From the NCBI GenBank assembly GCA_963678215.1, contig OY782758.1, positions 1,364,001 to 1,428,000 on the forward strand: a DNA stretch of 64,000 bases, in the 5' to 3' direction. The DNA comes from Thiobius zoothamnicola (GTDB taxonomy: Bacteria; Pseudomonadota; Gammaproteobacteria; Chromatiales; Chromatiaceae). A model generated the notes under the pieces. That model did no database searches. It was not told the DNA's origin and saw nothing but the letters and a program-made list of their open reading frames with translations. Positions 52,562 through 61,789 of this stretch are shown here, piece by piece (positions within the stretch are counted from its first letter, which is position 1; every line of letters starts with the position of its first letter). Made by a program: the position numbers and the translations under genes.

Positions 52562-54784
52562 TCAACCGCCATGCTTTTTCTTCTTGGCATTTTTTTGCCG
52601 TTTTCCCTCAGCCAGCAGAAAATCAATCTTGCGTTCATCCATATTGACCGCCGCCAATTGCACTTTAATGGGATCACCCAGACGATATACTTTGCCAGTG
52701 CGCTCACCCGTCAAACGATGCCCGACAGGATCAAAATGAAAATAATCTTTATCCAAAGCAGTGACATGAATCAGGCCACTGATGTAAATATCATCCAGTT
52801 CAACAAACAAACCGAACGCATTCACGCCGGAAATAACGCCGCTGAATACGTTGCCCACTTTATCCAGCATGAATTCACACTTTAAGGCGTCAGCCGCATC
52901 CCGCGACGCCTCATCAGCACGACGCTCCAGGGAAGAACAATGGTCGCCCATCGCCGCCACGTCATGCGCACTGTAGATAAAGTCCTTTGGCTTGCCGCCC
53001 AGTAAAAGATGACGAATCGCACGATGTACGACCAGATCCGGATAACGCCGGATGGGTGAGGTGAAATGCGCGTAGGCGTCGAACGCCAAGCCAAAGTGCC
53101 CGATATTGTCTGAGGAATAAACCGCCTGCATCATGGATCTGAGCAACACGACCTGAATGACATGAAAATCCAACCGGTGTTGGGTTCGCTCCATCAGGTC
53201 CGCATAATCTTGCGCCGTCGGTTCCAGGCCGCCGGATAATTCCAGCCCGAGTTCGCGCAAGAACCCAGCCAAATCCGTTAATTTCTCCACGCCAGGTCTT
53301 TCATGGATGCGATAGAGCGCGGGCTGTTTCTTACGCAGCAGATAACGCGCGGCGGCAATATTGGCGGCCAACATGCACTCTTCAATCATGCGGTGCGCAT
53401 CATGACGCGCTTGCGGTGCAATGCCAGCCACTTTGCCATGCTCATCAAACTGGAAGCGGGTTTCATGGGTATCAAAATCAATGGTGCCTCGTTTCGCCCT
53501 GGCCGCGCGCAATACTTGATATAAGGCATAAAGCTCATGTAAATCCGGCAATAGCTCCGCATATTGCTCACATGACGCCGGATCGGTGCCGGATAACATG
53601 GCTTCAACCTGATCGTAAGTCAGGCGCGCCTTTGAATGCATGACACCAGCATAAAAGCGCGAGCGAAACATGTCCCCCTGCGCATCGAAATACAATTCGG
53701 CCACCATGCATAACCGATCCACTTGCGGATTTAACGAACACAAGCCATTCGAGAGAATTTCCGGCAACATGGGCACGACCCGGTCGGGAAAGTAAACCGA
53801 GGTGCTGCGGTTATAAGCTTCTTTGTCCAAAGCGCTGTCCGGCGCGACATAAGCTGAAACATCCGCAATCGCCACCAACAAACGCCAGCCTTTCGGTGTT
53901 CGTTTGCAATGTACGGCGTCATCAAAATCACGCGCATCTTCACCATCAATGGTCACTAATGGCAGATGACGGATATCTTTGCGGTCTTGTTTGGCGGCCT
54001 CCGGCACTTCCGGTTCGAGACCGGCAATTTCATCCAGCACATCTTGCGGCCACTCAACCGGTATATCATGCGAACGAATCGCCACATCCGTTTCCATGCC
54101 TGGCGCCATGTGATCTCCCAGAATTTCAGTCACCCGGCCAATCGGCTGCCGCCATTCATGCGGATGTTCGATAATTTCCACCACAACCACTTGGTCATCC
54201 TTGGCTTGATTCAGTTGATCAGGTTGAATCAAGACTTGGTGCGCGATGCGTTTGTTATCCGGGGTCAGGCTGACAATCCCGCGTTCAGTATGTAACCGTC
54301 CCACCAAATGCTGGACGGCACGCTCCAATACTTCAATGACGGCTCCTTCCAGCCGCCCTCTACGATCGTAACCGGAGACCTGAACCACCACGCGATCGCC
54401 ATGCCAGACTTTGCGCATTTCACGCGGCCCGAGAAATAAATCTTCGCCTCCCGCATCCGGTTTCAGGAAACCAAAACCATCAGCATGACCAATCACGCGC
54501 CCGGCGATTAAATCCTGCTTGTTGACCAAACAAAGCCCGCCACGCCGGTTACGTACCAATTGACCGTCCCGTGTCATTGCCTTGACCCGGCGTGACAAAG
54601 CCTGGCATTGGCCGGATTCCAGTTGCAACTGACGCGTTAATTCATCAAAAGACATTGGACAACCTGAGGTTTTGATGACGTCCATGATGAATTCGCGGCT
54701 GGGAATCGGATTTTCGTATTTTTGCGCTTCGCGCTCACGATGAGGGTCTTGAGGTTTGCTTTTTGCAGAATGGCGTTTAGTCAA
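52562..54784 (-). CDS. rnr: Ribonuclease R
   Basis: This is a 740-residue 3'-5' exoribonuclease of the RNB family. An N-terminal winged-helix region (MDVIKTSGCPMSFDELTRQL) precedes the cold-shock domains. The RNB catalytic core reads LPLVTIDGEDARDFDDAVHC with the metal-binding Asp residues, and YAHFTSPIRRYPDLVVHR is the RNB end signature. The C-terminal S1 domain (GVISGVNAFGLFVELDDIYI) and a Lys-rich tail (KRQKNAKKKKHGG) follow. fis is 51 bases upstream on the same strand. Confidence 0.96.
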   Translation of the reverse strand: MTKRHSAKSKPQDPHREREAQKYENPIPSREFIMDVIKTSGCPMSFDELTRQLQLESGQCQALSRRVKAMTRDGQLVRNRRGGLCLVNKQDLIAGRVIGHADGFGFLKPDAGGEDLFLGPREMRKVWHGDRVVVQVSGYDRRGRLEGAVIEVLERAVQHLVGRLHTERGIVSLTPDNKRIAHQVLIQPDQLNQAKDDQVVVVEIIEHPHEWRQPIGRVTEILGDHMAPGMETDVAIRSHDIPVEWPQDVLDEIAGLEPEVPEAAKQDRKDIRHLPLVTIDGEDARDFDDAVHCKRTPKGWRLLVAIADVSAYVAPDSALDKEAYNRSTSVYFPDRVVPMLPEILSNGLCSLNPQVDRLCMVAELYFDAQGDMFRSRFYAGVMHSKARLTYDQVEAMLSGTDPASCEQYAELLPDLHELYALYQVLRAARAKRGTIDFDTHETRFQFDEHGKVAGIAPQARHDAHRMIEECMLAANIAAARYLLRKKQPALYRIHERPGVEKLTDLAGFLRELGLELSGGLEPTAQDYADLMERTQHRLDFHVIQVVLLRSMMQAVYSSDNIGHFGLAFDAYAHFTSPIRRYPDLVVHRAIRHLLLGGKPKDFIYSAHDVAAMGDHCSSLERRADEASRDAADALKCEFMLDKVGNVFSGVISGVNAFGLFVELDDIYISGLIHVTALDKDYFHFDPVGHRLTGERTGKVYRLGDPIKVQLAAVNMDERKIDFLLAEGKRQKNAKKKKHGG

Positions 54785-54835
54785 TGTTTAATATCTCAGA
54801 TTCGCAGGTGATGGTGATGCCAACTAAACCGCCCG

Positions 54836-55120
54836 TTAGACCCCATAGGATTCCAGTTTCTTACGCAAAGTCGCGCGGCTGATGCCCAGCATTTTGGCCG
54901 CTTTGGTTTGATTGCCGCCAGCATAATGTAAAGTCTTGCTTAACAATGGACGCTCAACCTGGCTGATCGCCAACTGATGCAGATCATGCGGCATAGCACC
55001 ATCAAGATGGTTGAAGTAATCATCCAAAGCTCTCTCCACCAAATCGTTCAGGCAGGCGCTTTGTTCAGGAATATTGCCTCGTGCGGGCAAGATTGTTGCG
55101 GATAGTACGGGATTGTTCAT
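54836..55120 (-). CDS. fis: DNA-binding protein Fis
   Basis: This 94-residue nucleoid protein has the C-terminal Fis HTH (LLSKTLHYAGGNQTKAAKML then GISRATLRKKLESYGV) and the central ALDDYFNHLDG helix. E. coli Fis is 98 residues. It usually follows dusB, but here it stands first, followed by rnr. The 463 bases upstream contain no recognisable gene. Confidence 0.93.
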   Translation of the reverse strand: MNNPVLSATILPARGNIPEQSACLNDLVERALDDYFNHLDGAMPHDLHQLAISQVERPLLSKTLHYAGGNQTKAAKMLGISRATLRKKLESYGV

Positions 55121-55583
55121 GCAACTGGCTCGTTTATCATGGTCGGCAGACCACTATCTATTCATTGATTAATTGGCTTTGCTCACATGCCGTCCTTGCA
55201 ATATTGATTCGACGGCGGAACTCCACGCTACCGACCTGTTTTTTCTTTATTGAGCAATTTGTTTGCGCACTGTCCTATGCCACGTTGATATTGATTATCA
55301 TGCTATTAAAAATAGCGCCTATCCGGATATTCCGACAACCCAACACCCTTGGCGGAAATCACACGCCGAAGAGCCAGTCATTGTCGTTGGCAGCGCACCG
55401 CCAGTTCAATCACGGCGGTTTCAGCAAATAATAGCGGAGTGCTAACGCCGCCATCCATAGATGACGCCTCAGTAGATGTCAGTCCAGTTGATGCGGACCT
55501 TGTCTGATGGATTCAAATGTTACGCGACTGAGACCAGTGCGCAAAAGGCGAATACCTTGTTCATACCAAATCAAGCAAGCTTC
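55121..55583. other. Intergenic region between fis and the DmsC-like gene
   Basis: The 463 bases hold no ORF with coding character on either strand. A weak Fur-like AT-rich palindrome lies near 55287-55305 but is far from the fis start. The fis promoter must lie here. I see no strong terminator after soeC. Confidence 0.4.
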
Positions 55584-56576
55584 TCAGCCCACCGTCTGGT
55601 AATAAAGATTCTGTGGATGCCTGGCCTCAGCGAAAAAGTACCAACGCTCAGCCAATAGGCCGAGGTACTGTACAACAAAGGCCAAAACAGGCAAAGAGGC
55701 AGATTCAAGCAGATTGGATGCGGCCAATAAAATAACCGGGAAAACAAATACGTTGAGCACGAAAAACCAGCGCGCCATCGCCAAAACAACAGGCCCCTGA
55801 CCATGGAAAAACTCCCGGGTATTGAAAGAACCACCCATGAATCCCATTGAGCGCTGGGTAATCTTGGTATGGCGAATGCCCAAGGCGGAAGCCAGAGTGG
55901 ATTTATGTTTAATCCGGGCATTGCGCAACATGGAGAAAGCGCGGGTAATGGCAGCCAATACGGTGAATACGACTGCCCAACCACCAAAGAATGACACCAA
56001 TTCAATGCCCATCCAGGCGGAAAAAGCTGCCGCCAGCATAAACCCGGACGCCAATCCAAACAGGAAAAAGTTCGCCACCGTCAGCGCCGTATGCCATTCC
56101 TGCAAAAATTTCAGACTCGCATAAATCATTGCCGTACTGACAAATAAAATCACGGACATCAATACGCCCAACATGCCGATCACCAAGCTGGCGTCCACTG
56201 GGATTTGTCCCTTAATCGTGAACCAGATCTGCGTCCAACCCAAATAATGCACGGCTGCATAAGCCAGCACCAACAACATAAACATTGGCAGCGCAATTAA
56301 TTCCCGGGATAACCAGGAAGTGCGCCACTGACTCATGCCGCGCCAGGCGCGAGTGATGAAGTAACTGGGTTTGCCCAGATGGAATACCGCAGCCACCAAG
56401 CCGCCAGCTAATAAGGTTGCCGTGATCAAGGCACCCATCGCGTAGAAAGATTGGCTATCCTGGGGTGCCAGCAGATTGGCTAAACTGTAAACCTGACCAG
56501 TCACCAAGGCCATAAACAAACCCTGGCCGGCACCGATCAAGGTAGTGAGGAAAATTACGGAAAAAGCGGGGTGCAT
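55584..56576 (-). CDS. soeC: SoeC/DmsC-like membrane anchor of the sulfite dehydrogenase
   Basis: This 330-residue integral membrane protein with about eight hydrophobic segments (for example TLIGAGQGLFMALVTGQVYS, ALITATLLAGGLVAAVFHLG, PMFMLLVLAYAAVHYLG) belongs to the DmsC/NrfD-like anchors that pass electrons to or from the quinone pool. It has conserved polar residues (HLGKPSYFITRAWRGMSQW). It is the last gene of the soeABC operon, separated from soeB by a 121-base gap that holds a hairpin. Confidence 0.75.
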   Translation of the reverse strand: MHPAFSVIFLTTLIGAGQGLFMALVTGQVYSLANLLAPQDSQSFYAMGALITATLLAGGLVAAVFHLGKPSYFITRAWRGMSQWRTSWLSRELIALPMFMLLVLAYAAVHYLGWTQIWFTIKGQIPVDASLVIGMLGVLMSVILFVSTAMIYASLKFLQEWHTALTVANFFLFGLASGFMLAAAFSAWMGIELVSFFGGWAVVFTVLAAITRAFSMLRNARIKHKSTLASALGIRHTKITQRSMGFMGGSFNTREFFHGQGPVVLAMARWFFVLNVFVFPVILLAASNLLESASLPVLAFVVQYLGLLAERWYFFAEARHPQNLYYQTVG

Positions 56577-56661
56577 GGTTTCAATCTCTTAAAATGGCAG
56601 GGCGGAACACAGCAATCGCATCCTGTCGAAGTTCGTGGGTTGAAGGCTTTTCACCAATGCC

Positions 56662-56686
56662 GATACAGCACCTGTCCTGCTGTATC
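56662..56686. other. Stem-loop in the soeB-soeC gap
   Basis: Perfect 9-bp arms GATACAGCA / TGCTGTATC enclose a seven-base loop. It lies 12 bases after the soeB stop with no T tract. It may set differential expression of the anchor subunit by attenuation or mRNA processing. Confidence 0.4.
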
Positions 56687-56697
56687 AGCGGGGCAGG

Positions 56698-57420
56698 TTA
56701 ATAAGCCACGTCGTCCAAAGTCTCGCCCTTGGCGGCAGGCAGCGGCGCTTCTTTTTTGAGCGGGTTGTCCACCCGTTCAAGCTCATCATCAAAAATCTGC
56801 ATGCGGGTTTTACGACGCGGCAGATAGTGATTGGCCGGCTTGGTGCCCCACTCCGGCATAAGTTGATAACCGCCGCGCTCACGGATCGCTTCCGAAGCTT
56901 CAGAATCTGGATCATGCACATCGCCATACAAACGCGCACTGGTGGGACAAGCCAATACGCAAGCGGGTTTGCGCTCGGCTTCAGGCAGCGTCTCATCTGT
57001 GATGCGATCAATGCACAAAGTGCATTTTTTCATCACCTTCTGCATTTCATCCAACTCGCGCACGCCATAGGGACAAGCCCAGGAACAGTATTTACACCCG
57101 ATGCATTTATCATAATCAACCAGCACAACCCCATTATCCGGGCGTTTATAGGATGCGCCGGTCGGACATACGGGCACGCAAGGCGGTTCTTCGCAATGCA
57201 AGCAACTCTTGGGAAAATGCACCGTTTCTGTATTGGGATATTGCCCCACTTCAAACGATTGCACCCGGTTGAAAAATGTCCCGGTCGGATCCGCATCATA
57301 GGGATGTTGGTCCGCCAAGCTACCAGCCCAACCGGAAGTGTTCCATTCTTTACAGGATGTCACGCAAGCATGACAACCTACGCAAACATTCAAATCAATC
57401 ACTAACGCAAGTTGGCTCAT
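56698..57420 (-). CDS. soeB: SoeB-like four-cluster ferredoxin subunit
   Basis: This 240-residue DmsB-family protein has four [4Fe-4S] motifs: CVGCHACVTSCKEWN, CLHCEEPPCVPVCPTGA, CIGCKYCSWACPYGV and the split CTLCIDRI ... CVLACPTSAR. It transfers electrons between the molybdenum subunit and the membrane anchor. It overlaps the catalytic subunit gene by four bases (ATGA). There is no signal sequence, as expected for a cytoplasmic complex. Confidence 0.85.
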   Translation of the reverse strand: MSQLALVIDLNVCVGCHACVTSCKEWNTSGWAGSLADQHPYDADPTGTFFNRVQSFEVGQYPNTETVHFPKSCLHCEEPPCVPVCPTGASYKRPDNGVVLVDYDKCIGCKYCSWACPYGVRELDEMQKVMKKCTLCIDRITDETLPEAERKPACVLACPTSARLYGDVHDPDSEASEAIRERGGYQLMPEWGTKPANHYLPRRKTRMQIFDDELERVDNPLKKEAPLPAAKGETLDDVAY

Positions 57421-60323
57421 TTGCAGTGCACCTTGTTACGAAACATACCAGCGAAATAAGCCTGCCACTTACCGCGTCGGGTACCCTGACCAGCCACCCG
57501 GCGTTGCGGCTTAAATTGCGGGAAACTGACCGCTGGCTCATTATCCATCGCCTTGTAGACTTTTACTCGTACGTCATACCAGGCCGCCTGACCGGTCAAT
57601 GGATCTGAATTGGATAAATGCTCGCCTTCCTCACAAGCCGGCAATTCTTCGGCGATCAGATGATTCAACAAAAAACCTTGTTTGGCTTCATTCGCTTTAT
57701 TGGATAATCCCCAAGCCCCAGAGGCTTTGCCAATCGCATTCCAAGTCCAGACCGTGCCTGGCTCCACAGATTCGGAGAAACGCGCCATACAACGCACTTT
57801 GCCATGCGCCGATTCAGCCCAAACCCAATCGCCATCATCAAACCCTTGCGCCTCACCCAGTTTGGGACTGACATACAAATAGTTGTAAGTGTGAATTTGG
57901 CGTAACCAGGCATTCTGACTATCCCAGGAGTGATACATCGCCATTGGGCGTTGAGTCAGCGCATGCAATGGATAGGCATGACGGTCTATCTGCTCTGACT
58001 CCAGAGACTCATGATAGAAAGGCAACGGATCAAAATAAGTCGCCACCCGCTGGCGCAAGCGCGCTGGCGGTTGCCGTCCAGGACGTTTGCCTTCCGCCGC
58101 CAGACGGAATTTTTGCAGCACTTCCGAATACAACTGAATATTGATGGGTTCAGCGTAACGGGTCATGCCATGCGCCCGCGCCCATTCCAGATACCCTTTG
58201 TTCCAGTTACGCATATATTGATACGACTTGGGCAGCGCATGGTGATAAACACAATTGTTTTTGGCGTACATTTCCCATTGGCGTGGATTAGGTTCGCCTT
58301 TAAGAAATTTCTCCCCGCCCTTGCCGCGCCAACCTGACAGAAAACCAATACCGGATCCCGGTGAGGTTTCATAATTGACAATAAAATCCGGGTAATCGCG
58401 GAATTTGCGTTGGCCTTGCGCATTCACAAAGGCAGGCAACCCCAAACGCGAACCCAACTCAATCAATACTTCCTGAAACGGCTTGCAGTCGCCTTTTGGC
58501 TCCACCACTGGAATACGTACCGAATCAACCGGGCCATCATATTCAGAGATCGGTCGATCCAGCATTGACATGGCGTCATGACGCTCCAGATAAGTCGTAT
58601 CCGGCAGTACCAAATCGGCGAATGCGACCGTCTCTGACTGGAAAGCATCGCACACGATCAAGAAAGGGATTTTGTATTCACCCTCCTCATCTTTATCCAC
58701 CAACATCTCACGCACTTGGGACGTATTCATGGAAGAATTCCAGGCCATATTCGCCATGAACAACAACAAGGTGTCAATGCGGTACGGGTCGCCGCGCCAG
58801 GCATTGGTGATCGCATTGTGCATCAAGCCATGCACGGATAGCGGATATTCCCAGGAAAACGCTTTGTCAATCCTCAGCGGCTCACCCTGATCATCCACAA
58901 ATAAATCATTCGGATCCGCCGGCCAACCTAAAGGCATGCCATTCAATGGTGTTTCCGGCTGCACGTCATCCATGCTTTTGGGCGGTTTGGGACAAGGCGG
59001 GATTGGGCGGGGGAACGGTGCTTTATGGCGGAAACCGCCAGGCGTATCAATCGTCCCCAACATGCTCATCAACACGCTCATGGCGCGAATACTCTGGAAT
59101 CCATTTGAATGCGCCGCCAAACCGCGCATGGCGTGGAAAGCAACCGGGCTGCCAATCACCTTTTCGTGCTCCTGGCCCCACACGTCCGTCCATTGAATTG
59201 GCAACTCAACTTTCTGATCACGCGCGATGACGCCCATTTCATGGGCCAGGCGACGAATGGTTTCAGCGGGAATGCCGGTAATGCCCTCAGCCCACGCCAC
59301 CGTATATTCCGCGACCCGTTCTTTGATCAATTGAAAAGCTGTTTTTACTGGCTTGCCATCAATCTCATATTCACCCAGCAAATAAGGATCGGCATCAGGA
59401 TGACGCACATCCACCGGGCTATTGGTGAGCCGGTCCCACCACAATTTATTTTGCGGATCGAAACAGCCCTCTTCCACCGGCTTAGTCGTGCGAATGAACA
59501 GACCATACTCATCTGAGGTTTCATCCAGATCAATCAACTCAGCCGCATTCGTATAATTGACCATGAAATCGCGGTCATACAAACCTTGTTCGATCAGCTC
59601 ATGAATAATCGCCAGAAACAAAGCGCCATCCGTACCTGGCCGGATCGGCACCCACTCGTCCGCAATGGCAGAATAACCCGTGCGAATCGGATTAATCGAA
59701 ATAAAGCGACCGCCACGCCGCTTGAATTTGGACAGCGCGATTTTCATTGGATTGGAATGATGATCCTCCGCCGTGCCGATCATCACAAACAACTTGGCGC
59801 GGTCCAGATCCGGGCCGCCAAACTCCCAGAAGGAGCCGCCAATCGTATAAATCATGCCGGCCGCCATATTGACCGAACAAAAACCGCCATGCGCGGCATA
59901 ATTCGGCGTGCCGAATTGTTTGGCGAACAAACCGGTGAGCGCCTGCATCTGATCACGCCCGGTGAATAACGCGAACTGCTTCGGGTCGTTTTTACGCAGT
60001 TCGCTCAAGCGATCCTGCATAATCTGAAAAGCGCGTTCCCAGGAAATCTCCTCGAAATCCGAATCGCCGCGCTCCCCCCCTGGACGACGCAACAAGGGTT
60101 TGGTCAAGCGCGCCGGTGAATACTGCTTCATGATGCCTGATGCGCCTTTGGCGCAAATCACGCCCTGGTTTAAAGGATGCTCAGGATTCCCTTCAATATG
60201 CCTGACTTCACCATCGCGTAATGTCACGCGGATACCACAGCGACAGGCGCACATGTAGCAAGTGGTATTTTTGGTTTCGACACGACCCGTGTCACTATCG
60301 GAATGTTCGGCTGGATCCAACAT
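57417..60323 (-). CDS. soeA: SoeA-like molybdopterin oxidoreductase, probable sulfite dehydrogenase catalytic subunit
   Basis: This 968-residue Mo-bis-MGD enzyme of the DMSO reductase family has the N-terminal [4Fe-4S] ligands in CYMCACRCGI and VICAKGAS. The likely Mo ligand is the Cys of HGGFCSVNMAAG. C-terminal cofactor binding is in LHALTQRPMAMYHSWDSQ. No twin-arginine signal is present, so the complex faces the cytoplasm, as the SoeABC sulfite dehydrogenases of purple sulfur bacteria do; length (about 969 in Allochromatium) and gene order also fit. A polysulfide or other S-oxide reductase is the alternative. An 18-bp palindrome lies 38 bases upstream of the start. Confidence 0.75.
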   Translation of the reverse strand: MLDPAEHSDSDTGRVETKNTTCYMCACRCGIRVTLRDGEVRHIEGNPEHPLNQGVICAKGASGIMKQYSPARLTKPLLRRPGGERGDSDFEEISWERAFQIMQDRLSELRKNDPKQFALFTGRDQMQALTGLFAKQFGTPNYAAHGGFCSVNMAAGMIYTIGGSFWEFGGPDLDRAKLFVMIGTAEDHHSNPMKIALSKFKRRGGRFISINPIRTGYSAIADEWVPIRPGTDGALFLAIIHELIEQGLYDRDFMVNYTNAAELIDLDETSDEYGLFIRTTKPVEEGCFDPQNKLWWDRLTNSPVDVRHPDADPYLLGEYEIDGKPVKTAFQLIKERVAEYTVAWAEGITGIPAETIRRLAHEMGVIARDQKVELPIQWTDVWGQEHEKVIGSPVAFHAMRGLAAHSNGFQSIRAMSVLMSMLGTIDTPGGFRHKAPFPRPIPPCPKPPKSMDDVQPETPLNGMPLGWPADPNDLFVDDQGEPLRIDKAFSWEYPLSVHGLMHNAITNAWRGDPYRIDTLLLFMANMAWNSSMNTSQVREMLVDKDEEGEYKIPFLIVCDAFQSETVAFADLVLPDTTYLERHDAMSMLDRPISEYDGPVDSVRIPVVEPKGDCKPFQEVLIELGSRLGLPAFVNAQGQRKFRDYPDFIVNYETSPGSGIGFLSGWRGKGGEKFLKGEPNPRQWEMYAKNNCVYHHALPKSYQYMRNWNKGYLEWARAHGMTRYAEPINIQLYSEVLQKFRLAAEGKRPGRQPPARLRQRVATYFDPLPFYHESLESEQIDRHAYPLHALTQRPMAMYHSWDSQNAWLRQIHTYNYLYVSPKLGEAQGFDDGDWVWAESAHGKVRCMARFSESVEPGTVWTWNAIGKASGAWGLSNKANEAKQGFLLNHLIAEELPACEEGEHLSNSDPLTGQAAWYDVRVKVYKAMDNEPAVSFPQFKPQRRVAGQGTRRGKWQAYFAGMFRNKVHCK

Positions 60324-60360
60324 GGCTCATAACAATCAAGAATCAATTCGATCATTCTAA

Positions 60361-60378
60361 TATTAGACTAATCTAATA
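60361..60378. promoter_or_regulatory. 18-bp palindrome upstream of soeA, candidate operator
   Basis: TATTAGA-CTAA-TCTAATA has perfect 7-bp arms centred about 46 bases upstream of the soeA start. The form resembles ArsR-type repressor operators, but the regulator is not in the window. The rest of the gap to msrB (60379-60553) shows no gene. Confidence 0.5.
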
Positions 60379-60553
60379 ATCAAATTGAGACTCGGGATGG
60401 GGCCATTCAACACCAGCCACTCACTCAATATACTGCAACTGAACGCCTATCGGCCTGCCGCAATCCAGCAATCCAATTTAGATCGTTGACGGAGTATGCA
60501 CTCCGCCGCCGACCCAAGCAGTGGAAAATCAAGACTAAAACAATATGAGAGTT

Positions 60554-60955
60554 TTACGACGCTTCAGGTTTCAATCGCAACGATAATGAATTGATGCAAT
60601 ATCTGAGTCCAGTAGGTGCGGGGCCATCAGGGAATACATGTCCCAGGTGGGAATTGCATTGGCGGCAATGCACTTCGGTACGCACCATCCCGTGACGGTT
60701 ATCGGTTGTTTCTTCAATTGCTTGCGACTGGACGGGTTGATAAAAACTTGGCCAACCCGTGCCTGAATCAAATTTGGCCTGTGAACTGAACAATGGAGCG
60801 CCGCAGGCCGAGCAGACATAAACGCCTGGCGTTTTCGTATCCCAGTACATACCGCTGAATGCCGGTTCAGTCCCTTGTTGGCGACAGACTTGATATTGTT
60901 CTGGCGTCATTGCTTCGCGCCATTGCGCATCAGATTTTTGTCGTTTATCGGACAT
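60554..60955 (-). CDS. msrB: Peptide-methionine (R)-S-oxide reductase
   Basis: This 133-residue MsrB has the zinc CXXC pairs in VCSACGAPLF and HCRQCNSHLGHVF, the catalytic Cys in RYCINSLSLRL, and the GTGWPSFYQPV block. It repairs oxidised methionine. Its start lies six bases after the core of the first attC-like site, so it may itself be read as the gene following the cassette cluster, or be the original neighbour of mltD. Confidence 0.95.
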   Translation of the reverse strand: MSDKRQKSDAQWREAMTPEQYQVCRQQGTEPAFSGMYWDTKTPGVYVCSACGAPLFSSQAKFDSGTGWPSFYQPVQSQAIEETTDNRHGMVRTEVHCRQCNSHLGHVFPDGPAPTGLRYCINSLSLRLKPEAS

Positions 60956-60961
60956 GAGTTC

Positions 60962-61077
60962 CTCTAACGCCTAGCTCAGTGGCACCCGACGCGAAGCGGC
61001 GTTTGCGCGACAATGGCGAAGCCATGTGCAAAAAGTCGCTGAGCGTTGAGTGTCCGCTGGGCCGCCATGTTAGCTGC
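60962..61077 (-). repeat. Integron attC-like site 1 (after the PIN/partner cassette)
   Basis: On the minus strand the site reads from GCAGCTAAC (R'') to GTTAGAG (R'). L'' CAGCGGAC pairs with L' GTGCCACTG with one extra unpaired base, the extrahelical base typical of attC. The centre folds as ATGGC-TTC-GCCAT with outer TTTGC/GCAAA arms. R'' is exactly complementary over nine bases to GTTAGCTGC at the start of its own cassette (61751-61759), the hallmark of a gene cassette. Confidence 0.75.
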
Positions 61078-61246
61078 CAACTTTGGAAAACAACAAACGG
61101 GGGCTACGAGTGACAATTTTGCGCTTGGATTCTTTTTGACGTTTCCGAAGTGCCTCGCAAATACGATCAAGGTCATGATCATATTTAGCCGCATGTTCTA
61201 AACGATGTTTTCTAATCCCAGATACGATTGAATCTTCGTACATCAT
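61070..61246 (-). CDS. Small partner protein of the PIN toxin cassette
   Basis: This 58-residue protein (MMYEDSIVSGIRKHRLEHAA, LDRICEALRKRQKESKRKIV) is mostly helical and basic. Its ATG lies two bases after the stop of the restored PIN frame, and its stop TAA is part of the attC-like site, as often in cassettes. It is the likely antitoxin or partner of the VapC-like protein. Small partners of this toxin type are commonly encoded next to it. Confidence 0.65.
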   Translation of the reverse strand: MMYEDSIVSGIRKHRLEHAAKYDHDLDRICEALRKRQKESKRKIVTRSPRLLFSKVGS

Positions 61247-61248
61247 TT

Positions 61249-61718
61249 TTACACCCCAAATTCTTCAGGTGAACACAACACTGGAGAGGTAAAGCCATGG
61301 GCTTCAATTACTTCCGAAATGGCTGCTTTGGTTTCTGCATTGTTGATGTGTTTAAAATGCCAGGTAAGCAAATATTCTATACCTGCAGCAGCCGAAATAC
61401 CGCTATGCAAGGCATCTTCCTCGCTATTTTTAGGAACACCCCTCGCCTAAGTAAATCTTTGGCTGATGCATTTGCTTGATCAGTAACATCCAGCGCCGGA
61501 ATTTCTGCAACATAAGCAAGCCGCCTCTCTGCTGCGGACAAATCACCTTTAGAAATTTCTTCTTCGACGAGCGCCGAAATATAAACCTCATACTGGTGCC
61601 GCCTTTCTTCCCACCATTCCACAGTGATAGCTTGGCGCGCAACAGTAACTAAATCTCGGCTTGGGCGGGAAGCCAAGTAACTGATTACGGAGGATTCAAC
61701 ATAGACGGTTACACTCAT
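61249..61718 (-). pseudogene. VapC-like PIN-domain toxin, frameshifted
   Basis: The frame starts TVYVESSVISYLASRPSRDL and TVEWWEERRHQYEVYIS, a common PIN-type toxin. After KDLLRRG it shifts at a run of four G (61439-61442 plus strand). In another frame the expected C-terminus follows: SEEDALHSGISAAAGIEYLL, then TWHFKHINNAETK, ending at 61249. Restoring one base gives a 156-residue protein of normal form. The first acidic residue is Glu where Asp is usual. It may be a sequencing error, a decayed toxin or a phase-variable tract. Confidence 0.75.
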
Positions 61719-61750
61719 GGCTACGATGTTACACGCAAGTGAGCGTTTTA

Positions 61751-61789
61751 GCAGCTAACGCCGTTGTAAGCGGCGACTTTGTTATGTGG
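61751..61789 (-). repeat. Short attC-like site 2 (after the unknown-protein cassette)
   Basis: On the minus strand the 39-bp site runs from CCACATAAC to GTTAGCTGC with a small hairpin (GCCG / CGGC). R'' CACATAAC is exactly complementary over eight bases to GTTATGTG at the other end of its cassette (62245-62252). It is shorter than normal attC sites (57 bp or more), so it may be a degenerate site; the boundary complementarity is the main evidence. Confidence 0.5.

Noticed and set aside
55287..55305. Fur-box-like sequence GATATTGATTATCATG upstream of fis
   Set aside because: Only partial match, about 165 bases from the fis start and with no iron-related gene nearby.
55571..56059. Overlapping minus-strand ORF in the DmsC-like gene
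   Set aside because: It is another frame of the same hydrophobic coding sequence and has no independent features.
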